A DNA stretch of 11,755 bases from assembly GCA_021162485.1 (NCBI GenBank), contig JAGGYP010000095.1:1-11755 (forward strand), read 5' to 3'. Positions 5,711 through 11,755 of the stretch are shown one piece after another. The DNA comes from Thermoplasmata archaeon. Lineage in GTDB: Archaea > Thermoplasmatota > E2 > DHVEG-1 > B8-G13. The position numbers and the translations under genes are program-made. A model generated the notes under the pieces. It was not told the origin of the DNA, did no database searches, and saw only the letters and a list, made by a program, of their open reading frames with translations. Positions within the stretch are counted from its first letter, which is position 1. Every line of letters starts with the position of its first letter.

Positions 5711-7558
5711 TTAGGATATTAACCTTCTTTTTATAACAACCAAGAATAGAATCAAGACTAACAGACCAACTGATATGGATGTGAAGAGAATCAAATAATT
5801 TATCTCCCTCTCTTTTTCAACACTGTTGGTTTTTGTTTCACCAAGCACTTTTTGATCCCAGTTCTCTAAAATGTTTTCCAGATGTTCAAAGCCTTTTTCA
5901 TAATCCTTATTTTTGAAAGAAGATTTTGCATAATTATAATATTTTGATAAGTTTTTACCGAAGATAAGAGCAGATAGTTTTTCTCTGCTTTTACCAATAC
6001 TTAAAGCCAGCTCTATTACTTTTTCTTTTAATGGGTCTTCTATTTCATCAAAAACATGTCTAATGTTTTGTAGAGTGGTAGAATAATTTTTACCCCATAT
6101 GCTGGCGATTTTAGAAGAGGAATAAATGTTTTTCATTTTAGCCAGATCAAGCCATAGAGATAGTGAGATAAAAGCTTGTTTTTGCATTTCTGTATCAGAG
6201 ATTGTAAATATTTCGGCGAGCTTTGTTTTATTTTTTATCAAATCCTTTACAATTTCCTCTACTTCCTCGTTCTCATTTAAAAAAACATCCTCTACTTTTT
6301 TAAAAACAGGTGTTAAGGTTTTATGCCCATATTCTTTCAAAAGCTCAGATGAAATTCGTGCTGCCTCTCCAGATTGATATGGCTCGTATATGTTATTAAC
6401 ACAGACATGAATGGGCACAAAGATAGAGGAACACTGGTTAGGTGCGAACCATCCAATACTAAAAATATCATAGTTTTCATCTGGTATTTTATATATCATA
6501 GATGCCTCATAACCACCTTCGCACATGCCTCTTAGCCCTTCTAAATCATCGCTATGTATCCTAGACCAGTTCATCATATCTCCAACATCAATACTTCCAT
6601 ATTTTGATAATATGTAGTTCATCATTTTTTGCTCCCATGCATAGTATTTATAACAAACACTAATCCTCGCTGTTTTACCATTGCTATCTATCAATTTTAC
6701 CCTGAAATAATCAACAGTTTTTTCCTCTCCCTCACCTAACATAGTTTTTTCCCCAAAAGGAAACCTTTTTACTGTAATACTATCTTTGTTTACATCCACT
6801 ATTTTTACTCCAAAAAATGAACCCAACCTAACTATAGACCCCTTGCGAACAACTCTCTCTACATTTTTATCAAAAGAAGAAGAAATAAACAGTTTCCTTA
6901 GAGGTCTGTTTCTCCATAGCTCTTTAGGGTAGTTTGACACGACCAAGACATCTTTTATCTCTTTTACTTTGTAATGATAAGCATCAGCTTCTATCAGAAA
7001 CGCTTTTCTTGGGCCAACTACAAACAAGTTTTCAGCAACTCCTGGGGCATGCATTTTTTTGACAACATCCTCTGTAAGCAAAGAAACTGCCTTATCTTCA
7101 TTTTCAGCTGTTTGACATGCATATCTTATCCAATCAAAATCATCCCATGCATTTTTATTTAATCTTGTCCATCCAATTGGAGAGTCAGCATCTCCATAGG
7201 CTATACCAGCGTCACTAAAAGCCATGCCTGGTTTAACAATATTTGGTGGCGTATCACCCTTGGTGACAACACCAATAAACTTTCTCTCAACCATGAAATG
7301 CATTTTTCTACCAAACATAGAGGGAGAATGATAATCATATTCGTATCCTTTGTTTACTATGCAAAGTGTTTGCAATCCTGGTCTGCTTGGATCTCTTACT
7401 TTCAGTAAAAGATTATAATTTCCTGCGGTTGCATCCCCAACAGCAACAATATCCTTACACTCGCCAAACCAGTTAACACCAGAGACAGTAACTGAGGTTA
7501 GAAAAAGTAAAGCAAGGAGACTTGTTGATAAAAAAATCTTAAATCTTATACTCATCAT
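5711..7558 (-). CDS. Exported, membrane-anchored Ntn hydrolase (C45/C69-like)
   Basis: A predicted cell-surface amidohydrolase or peptidase. Counting from MSIRF (7555), a signal sequence covers 1-26 and the likely nucleophile is Cys33 in FGECKDIVAVGDATAGNYNLLLKVRD. That pattern fits N-terminal-nucleophile hydrolases of the C45/C69 type (penicillin acylase-like, dipeptidase-like). Further family-like segments are GWTRLNKNAWDDFDWIRYA, ENLFVVGPRKAFLIEA, VSNYP (near 204-208), GYEASMIYKIP and IGWFAPNQCSSIFVPI (366-381). A beta-rich insert lies at about 235-302. After 390 comes a helical region, then a membrane helix (about 586-608) and the basic tail KRRLIS. The frame is open upstream to 7636, but that would overlap glutamine synthetase, and MMSIRF after a TATA box at 7581-7590 is preferred. 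Cys33 would need to be exposed by signal cleavage or self-processing. The substrate is unknown. Confidence 0.8.
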   Translation of the reverse strand: MMSIRFKIFLSTSLLALLFLTSVTVSGVNWFGECKDIVAVGDATAGNYNLLLKVRDPSRPGLQTLCIVNKGYEYDYHSPSMFGRKMHFMVERKFIGVVTKGDTPPNIVKPGMAFSDAGIAYGDADSPIGWTRLNKNAWDDFDWIRYACQTAENEDKAVSLLTEDVVKKMHAPGVAENLFVVGPRKAFLIEADAYHYKVKEIKDVLVVSNYPKELWRNRPLRKLFISSSFDKNVERVVRKGSIVRLGSFFGVKIVDVNKDSITVKRFPFGEKTMLGEGEEKTVDYFRVKLIDSNGKTARISVCYKYYAWEQKMMNYILSKYGSIDVGDMMNWSRIHSDDLEGLRGMCEGGYEASMIYKIPDENYDIFSIGWFAPNQCSSIFVPIHVCVNNIYEPYQSGEAARISSELLKEYGHKTLTPVFKKVEDVFLNENEEVEEIVKDLIKNKTKLAEIFTISDTEMQKQAFISLSLWLDLAKMKNIYSSSKIASIWGKNYSTTLQNIRHVFDEIEDPLKEKVIELALSIGKSREKLSALIFGKNLSKYYNYAKSSFKNKDYEKGFEHLENILENWDQKVLGETKTNSVEKEREINYLILFTSISVGLLVLILFLVVIKRRLIS

Positions 7559-7560
7559 CA

Positions 7561-7579
7561 AATAATTAAAATAAAAAAA
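7561..7579 (-). terminator. T-rich terminator after glutamine synthetase
   Basis: On the minus strand, a run of seven T (7573-7579) followed by ATTTT and AATTATT lies 24 bases after the glnA stop, which fits an archaeal oligo-T terminator. It sits between the TATA box and start codon of the hydrolase gene, so glnA termination and hydrolase initiation share the same few bases. Confidence 0.4.
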
Positions 7580-7580
7580 T

Positions 7581-7590
7581 AGTATATAAA
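7581..7590 (-). promoter_or_regulatory. TATA box of the Ntn hydrolase gene
   Basis: TTTATATACT on the minus strand is centred about 28 bases before the ATG at 7558. It predicts a start of transcription at or next to the start codon, so a leaderless mRNA. No Shine-Dalgarno sequence precedes that ATG. This gives the hydrolase its own promoter in the 44-base gap after glutamine synthetase. Confidence 0.55.
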
Positions 7591-7602
7591 TATTAATATT
7601 CT

Positions 7603-8946
7603 CTAGAGTACAGGAAGATACTTTTCTATTTCCCAAGGGGTAACCTGTGTTCTATATTCCTCCCATTCTTTTCTTTTTACATGTAAAAAGTTTTTAAAAA
7701 TATGGCCCCCGAGCAACTCTTTAACCAAATCGCTTTTCTCCATATAAGATAATGCATGCCCAAGATTTGAAGGTAGTTCATCTATACCTCTCTTTTCTCT
7801 CTCCTTATCTGGTAATTCATAGATGTTTTGCTCTACTGGATCTGGTGGCGCAATCTTCTCCTCGATACCCTTTAATCCTGCTGCTAACATGGCTGCAAAT
7901 TGTAGATAAGGATTACCTGATGGATCTGGGTTTCTTAACTCGCATCTGGTAGCCATGCCTCTCTTTGAAGGAATTCTAATTAATGCGCTTCTGTTTCTAT
8001 ATGCCCAAGAGATATAGGTTGGCGCCTCAAAACCTGGTACCAATCTCTTGAAAGAGTTCACAGTCGGATTCAAAAGGGCACAAATCTCTTTTATATATTT
8101 TAGCAGACCGCCTATAAAATATCTAGCGATATCGCTTAGTTGATGTTTGTCTTCAGGATCATAAAACGCGTTTTTTCCATCTAATGTGATTAGAGATTGA
8201 TGAGTATGCATGCCAGAGCCGTTTATACCATAAATTGGTTTGGGCATAAAGGAGGCATGGAGACTATGTTTTGCTGCAATTACCTTTGTTACATATTTCA
8301 ATGTTATAACCCTATCTGCTGTTGTTAAAGCATCCGCGTACCTAAAGTTTATCTCATGTTGTCCGTTTGATACCTCATGATGTGATGTATAGGTGTCAAT
8401 CCCAAGTTGGTTTAATGCCAATGAGACATCTGCTCTTACACCTTCTGCTAGATCCCTGTGAGATAAGTCAAAATATCCTGCTGTATCATGAGGAATCGTC
8501 GTAAGTCTATCATCTTCTCTTTTAAATAAGAAAAACTCGCATTCTGGTCCTACATTGTAGATGTACCCCATTTTTTTAGCTTTATCCATTATTCTCTCTA
8601 GAACATATTTTGTATCACCTGGAAATCTTCTGTTGCTGGATCCAAATATGTCACAAATCATTTTAGCAGTTTTTCTCTTTTCTATAACCTCGGGCAATAT
8701 AACGAAACTAAAAGGATCAGGTTTAGCAATCATATCAGATTCCTCTATAGTTGCATATCCAGCTATTGAGGAACCATCAAATGCTATGCCGTCATCTAGA
8801 GCATCTTCAATTCTATCTGATGGTATAACAATGTTTTTAGGCATGCCCAGGATGTCGACAAATTGTAATCGTATAAAAAGCACTTTTTCCTTTTTTACTA
8901 TACCTATTACATCTTCTTTAGATTCAATGTTAAATTCCATAAACAT
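7603..8946 (-). CDS. glnA: Glutamine synthetase type I (alpha class)
   Basis: It makes glutamine from glutamate, ammonia and ATP as a cytoplasmic dodecamer. The 447 residues match GSI-alpha in length, and the large GSI-beta insertion and adenylylation-site tyrosine are not seen. Landmarks are FDGSSIAGY (57-64), metal-binding GPECEFF (133-139), SHHEVSNGQHEINF (188-201), NGSGMH (242-247), NPTVNSFKRLVPGFEAP (293-309, with the flap Glu307), NRSALIRIP and CELRNPDPSGNPYL. At the feedback site the family motif VRIEESD reads ATIEESD, so the arginine equivalent to B. subtilis Arg62 is Thr66. The ATG at 8946 is only three bases from GAGGAG; the next ATG at 8940 (MEFNIE) has better spacing and may be the true start. 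Divergent from glutamate dehydrogenase. Confidence 0.97.
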   Translation of the reverse strand: MFMEFNIESKEDVIGIVKKEKVLFIRLQFVDILGMPKNIVIPSDRIEDALDDGIAFDGSSIAGYATIEESDMIAKPDPFSFVILPEVIEKRKTAKMICDIFGSSNRRFPGDTKYVLERIMDKAKKMGYIYNVGPECEFFLFKREDDRLTTIPHDTAGYFDLSHRDLAEGVRADVSLALNQLGIDTYTSHHEVSNGQHEINFRYADALTTADRVITLKYVTKVIAAKHSLHASFMPKPIYGINGSGMHTHQSLITLDGKNAFYDPEDKHQLSDIARYFIGGLLKYIKEICALLNPTVNSFKRLVPGFEAPTYISWAYRNRSALIRIPSKRGMATRCELRNPDPSGNPYLQFAAMLAAGLKGIEEKIAPPDPVEQNIYELPDKEREKRGIDELPSNLGHALSYMEKSDLVKELLGGHIFKNFLHVKRKEWEEYRTQVTPWEIEKYLPVL

Positions 8947-8977
8947 CTTCTCCTCTTTTCAAAAACATCCAAAAACA

Positions 8978-8992
8978 GCATACAATATATGC
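8978..8992 (-). promoter_or_regulatory. glnA promoter with an inverted repeat over the TATA box
   Basis: GCATACAATATATGC (plus strand) has 5-bp inverted arms GCATA/TATGC around a 5-base centre, and on the minus strand includes the TATA-like CATATATTG 30-45 bases before the glnA start. A symmetric site on the TATA box fits a repressor operator. It does not match the GGAA-N-TTCC operator of the methanogen nitrogen repressor NrpR, so any regulator is unknown. Confidence 0.4.
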
Positions 8993-9065
8993 TCTATTTC
9001 TATTTAAGATTTGATTGTTTTTTTAATTGAAAGAAAAAATGGAGAGATGGTTAGTAGAGTAAACT

Positions 9066-9073
9066 TTTAATAT
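9066..9073 (+). promoter_or_regulatory. Candidate TATA box of glutamate dehydrogenase
   Basis: TTTAATAT lies about 50 bases before the gdhA ATG. A start of transcription near 9095 would leave a leader of about 25 bases containing GGGAGG (9104-9109), which is ten bases from the ATG. The sequence match is moderate, in a strongly AT-rich divergent intergenic region. Confidence 0.35.
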
Positions 9074-9119
9074 CCTTTGCTGATACGTTTTCCACCAACA
9101 GAAGGGAGGATAATAGGTA

Positions 9120-10457
9120 ATGGAAAAAACAGTCGAAGCATTCATGGAAAAAATAGAAGAAAAAAACCCAGGGGAGAAAGAATTTCATCAGGCCGTTAGA
9201 GAGTTTATAGAAACTGTTATGCCTTTTGTAAGGAAAAATGAAAAATATCAAAAATATAAAATTTTAGAAAGGATAGTAGAGCCAGAGCGCATCATAATTT
9301 TTAGAGTCCCTTGGGTGGATGACAATGGGGAAATCCATATAAATAGAGGATACAGAGTAGAAATGAACAGCGCATTGGGGCCATATAAAGGAGGATTAAG
9401 ATTCCATCCAACGGTAAATCTAAGTATATTGAAATTTTTAGCTTTTGAGCAGATATTTAAAAACAGCCTCACAGGACTACCATTAGGTGGGGGTAAAGGA
9501 GGCGCAGATTTTGATCCAAAAGGTAAAACAGATAATGAAGTTATGCGGTTTTGCCAAAGCTTCATGAATGAACTATATAGACACATAGGACCCAATACAG
9601 ATGTACCAGCTGGAGATATAGGAGTAGGCGCGAGGGAAATAGGATATCTATTTGGGCAGTACAAGAAACTCAAAAACGAGTTCACAGGAGCCTTGACAGG
9701 AAAGGGTTTTAACTGGGGCGGCTCGTTGATAAGACCAGAGGCAACAGGATATGGTTGTGTTTATTTTGCAGAGGAAATGCTAAAAACCAGAAGAGAAAGC
9801 ATAAAGGGCAAGGTTTGTGTTGTATCAGGATCTGGAAATGTCGCACAGCATACTGTTGAAAAGGTTTTACAGTTCGGTGGTAAGGTAGTCACCTTATCTG
9901 ATTCTTCTGGTGTGATATATGATCCAGATGGAATTGATAAGGAAAAACTAGAATTTGTAAAGGATTTAAAAAATGTAAAAAGAGGTAGAATAAAAGAGTA
10001 CGCTGAGAAATACGGTTGTGAGTATGTAGAGAAAGGAAAACCTTGGAACATAAAATGTGACATAGCTTTCCCATGTGCAACACAGAATGAAATAGAGAAA
10101 AAAGATGCGGAAAACCTTGTTAGTAATGGTTGTAAATGTGTTTGTGAAGGAGCAAATATGCCTACGACATTAGAGGCCTTAGAAGTTTTTCTAGAAGCGA
10201 AGATATTGTTTGGACCAGGTAAAGCAGCCAATGCAGGAGGAGTAGCAGTAAGTGGCTTGGAGATGACACAAAATAGTCTACATCTCTATTGGAGCAGAGA
10301 AGAAGTGGAGGAAAAACTCAGAAACATTATGCAGAATATTCACAAATCATGTGTAAAGTATGGTAAAGAGGGAGACTTTGTTAACTATGTCAAAGGTGCA
10401 AACATTGCGGGTTTTGTTAGAGTAGCAGATGCCATGATAGACCAGGGAATAGTATAA
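9120..10457 (+). CDS. gdhA: NADP-type glutamate dehydrogenase
   Basis: It reductively aminates 2-oxoglutarate to glutamate with NAD(P)H and ammonium. At 445 residues it matches the bacterial-style hexameric class (E. coli GdhA-like, near 447) rather than the shorter (about 420) enzyme of Thermococcales. Conserved segments are GPYKGGLRFHPTVN (87-100, substrate lysine), LPLGGGKGGADFDPKGK (120-136, catalytic Lys126), NTDVPAGDIGVG (159-170, catalytic Asp166) and TGKGFNWGGSLIRPEATGYG (193-212). The Rossmann loop is GSGNVAQ (237-243). The second strand ends TLSDSSG, as in NADP enzymes where small polar residues replace an acidic one. NADP preference is therefore likely but inferred. The ATG has GGGAGG at 9104-9109. 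The gene is divergent from glnA and 54 bases upstream of the Nfn-type genes. Confidence 0.96.
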   Translation: MEKTVEAFMEKIEEKNPGEKEFHQAVREFIETVMPFVRKNEKYQKYKILERIVEPERIIIFRVPWVDDNGEIHINRGYRVEMNSALGPYKGGLRFHPTVNLSILKFLAFEQIFKNSLTGLPLGGGKGGADFDPKGKTDNEVMRFCQSFMNELYRHIGPNTDVPAGDIGVGAREIGYLFGQYKKLKNEFTGALTGKGFNWGGSLIRPEATGYGCVYFAEEMLKTRRESIKGKVCVVSGSGNVAQHTVEKVLQFGGKVVTLSDSSGVIYDPDGIDKEKLEFVKDLKNVKRGRIKEYAEKYGCEYVEKGKPWNIKCDIAFPCATQNEIEKKDAENLVSNGCKCVCEGANMPTTLEALEVFLEAKILFGPGKAANAGGVAVSGLEMTQNSLHLYWSREEVEEKLRNIMQNIHKSCVKYGKEGDFVNYVKGANIAGFVRVADAMIDQGIV

Positions 10458-10511
10458 TTTAAATTTTTAACATAAATCAAACCTTAGAAAGTACTACAAA
10501 AGTGAAAAAAC

Positions 10512-11363
10512 ATGTATAAAATAGTAAAGAAAAGAAAGTTGTATGAAAATATCAAGGAGATAAAAGTAGAGGCCCCTCTTGTTGCCAGGGAAGCTAAGCC
10601 AGGGCAGTTTGTAATAGTCAAAATAGATGAAAAAGGAGAAAGAATCCCTTTAACTATAGCAGATTTTGATAGGAAAAAAGGAACAGTTAGAATCATATTT
10701 CTTGAAATAGGAAAGACCACAAAACAGCTGGGTATGCTGAATGAAGGCGATACTTTAGCCACTTTTTCAGGCCCCTTGGGAAAACCCTCGGCAATTAAAA
10801 AATATGGAACCGTTGTATGCATAGGAGGAGGCGTAGGAATCGCATCGCTTTATCCTATTGTTAGAGCATTAAAAGAAAAAGGAAATAAGGTAATATCTAT
10901 CTTGGGTGCAAGAACCAAAGACTTGCTTATATTAGAAAACGAAATAAAAGAATATTGTGACGAATTTTATATAACAACAGATGATGGTAGCAAAGGTAAA
11001 AAGGGATTAGTAACAGATGCTCTCCAAGAACTTATTGATAAACAAATAAAAATAGACCTGGTGATGGCAGTAGGACCTGTGATAATGATGAAGGCAGTTA
11101 GTGAACTAACCAAACCATATGGAATAAAAACCCTAGTAAGTCTTAACCCTATTATGGTAGATGGCACGGGAATGTGTGGTAGTTGCAGAGTAACTGTTGG
11201 AGGAGAAACAAAATTTGCATGTGTAGATGGGCCAGAATTTGATGGTCATAAAGTAGATTTTGATAACCTACTGATTAGAAACAAAAGATTCCTAGAGGAA
11301 GAGGGGCTCTCATTAAAATTGTTCCTGAGAAAGCACTGGCAGGGAGACGACCATGAGTATTAA
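10512..11363 (+). CDS. NfnA/SudB-type flavoprotein small subunit
   Basis: A 283-residue ferredoxin-NADP reductase-like protein. The N-terminal barrel has the FAD-binding RIPLTIAD (44-51). The nucleotide-binding domain has CIGGGVGIASLYPI (103-116). A C-terminal motif has D217, C222, C225 and C237 (DGTGMCGSCRVTVGG and FACVDGP), the Asp-plus-three-Cys [2Fe-2S] ligand set of NfnA/SudB. With the large subunit this family catalyses electron-bifurcating NADH-dependent ferredoxin:NADP oxidoreduction, or was assayed as sulfide dehydrogenase in Pyrococcus. Dihydroorotate dehydrogenase electron-transfer subunits are related, but the partner gene favours Nfn. The ATG has only a weak Shine-Dalgarno sequence (AGTGA, 10501-10505). 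An ATTTAAAT at 10457-10464 could be its own TATA box. The 3' end overlaps the large-subunit gene by 11 bases. Confidence 0.93.
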   Translation: MYKIVKKRKLYENIKEIKVEAPLVAREAKPGQFVIVKIDEKGERIPLTIADFDRKKGTVRIIFLEIGKTTKQLGMLNEGDTLATFSGPLGKPSAIKKYGTVVCIGGGVGIASLYPIVRALKEKGNKVISILGARTKDLLILENEIKEYCDEFYITTDDGSKGKKGLVTDALQELIDKQIKIDLVMAVGPVIMMKAVSELTKPYGIKTLVSLNPIMVDGTGMCGSCRVTVGGETKFACVDGPEFDGHKVDFDNLLIRNKRFLEEEGLSLKLFLRKHWQGDDHEY

Positions 11364-11755
11364 AAAAACAAAACACAAGATGCCTGAACAGCCACCCAGA
11401 GAAAGAATACACAATTTTGAAGAGGTTCCCTTGGGCTATGATGAAGAAACTGCTATCAAGGAGGCAGAAAGGTGCCTTCAGTGTAAAAATAAACCTTGCA
11501 GCAAAGGTTGCCCAGTTGGGGTAGATATTCCAAAGTTCATAAAAAAGATCAAGGAAGGAAAATTTGAAGAGGCAATAGCTATTATCAAGGAAAAAAATAT
11601 CCTACCCGCGGTCACTGGTAGAGTCTGTCCCTATGAGAACCAATGTGAAGGTGCTTGTACATTAAATAAAATAGGAGAACCAGTAGCGATAGGGGCATTA
11701 GAAAGATTTGTCGCGGATTGGGAGCGGAAAAAAGGATTTTTAATACCAGATAAAC
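11353..11755 (+). CDS. NfnB/SudA-type (GltD-like) large subunit, N-terminal part (3' partial)
   Basis: The first 134 residues of the large subunit of the Nfn/Sud complex, running off the window. The Fer4_20-type iron-sulfur domain is clear. The first motif is CLQCKNKPCSKGCPVGVDIP with Cys41, 44, 49 and 53. The second is GRVCPYENQCEGACTL with Cys92, 98 and 102, followed by the family-typical IGALERFVADW. The FAD and NAD(P) domains would follow downstream. The same N-terminal domain occurs in the glutamate synthase small subunit GltD, and these genes are often misnamed as such. The small subunit directly upstream supports Nfn/Sud. The ATG overlaps the upstream stop by 11 bases and has GGGAG at 11342-11346, so translation is coupled. 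Confidence 0.93.
   Translation, partial: MSIKKTKHKMPEQPPRERIHNFEEVPLGYDEETAIKEAERCLQCKNKPCSKGCPVGVDIPKFIKKIKEGKFEEAIAIIKEKNILPAVTGRVCPYENQCEGACTLNKIGEPVAIGALERFVADWERKKGFLIPDK

Noticed and set aside
7559..7636. N-terminal extension of the Ntn hydrolase to an upstream start at 7636.
   Set aside because: It would overlap the 3' end of glutamine synthetase and put about 26 residues before a clear signal sequence; the TATA box at 7581-7590 lies inside the extension.
9248..10231. Minus-strand open frames opposite glutamate dehydrogenase.
   Set aside because: The GDH frame carries every family motif; the antisense frames show none.
11353..11755. Calling the last gene glutamate synthase small subunit (gltD).
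   Set aside because: The iron-sulfur domain is shared, but the overlapping upstream gene encodes an NfnA/SudB-type partner, which GltD lacks.

Overview
The window reads as a chromosomal segment of an AT-rich archaeon. The grounds are an archaeal Cdc48/VAT-type AAA+ ATPase, an Orc1/Cdc6 initiator, a small archaeal PRC-barrel protein, TATA-box promoters about 25-35 bases before several starts, and oligo-T terminators. It looks broadly euryarchaeal, but I cannot name the lineage from sequence alone. No insertion sequence, CRISPR array, tRNA or rRNA is visible.

Layout. (1) Positions 1-2649 (+) hold a replication and cell-cycle block: the 3' end of cdc48, a CdpB-like PRC-barrel gene, a non-coding gap of about 370 bases, and orc1/cdc6. 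The gap has the architecture of an archaeal replication origin: two origin recognition box (ORB)-like elements in inverted orientation flanking about 210 bases of very AT-rich DNA, next to the initiator gene. The initiator appears to use an ATT start behind a perfect Shine-Dalgarno sequence. (2) Positions 2654-5646 (-) hold a MacB/LolD-type ABC ATPase with its FtsX-type permease, preceded by a two-gene unit made of a winged-helix regulator and a small conserved protein of unknown function. (3) Positions 5711-7558 (-) hold a predicted exported, C-terminally membrane-anchored Ntn hydrolase (C45/C69-like). (4) Positions 7603-11755 hold nitrogen assimilation and redox genes: glutamine synthetase (-) divergent from an NADP-type glutamate dehydrogenase (+), followed by the small subunit and the start of the large subunit of an NfnAB/SudBA-type flavoprotein, which runs off the window.

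How they fit together. GDH and GS together take ammonium into glutamate and glutamine, and the Nfn-type complex could balance NADPH, NADH and ferredoxin for the NADPH-using GDH. The Ntn hydrolase could release amino acids or amides outside the cell, but its substrate is unknown. The most notable items are the candidate origin, the ATT start of the initiator, the hydrolase with an inserted beta domain and a membrane anchor, and a glutamine synthetase lacking the arginine used for feedback inhibition in GSI-alpha enzymes.
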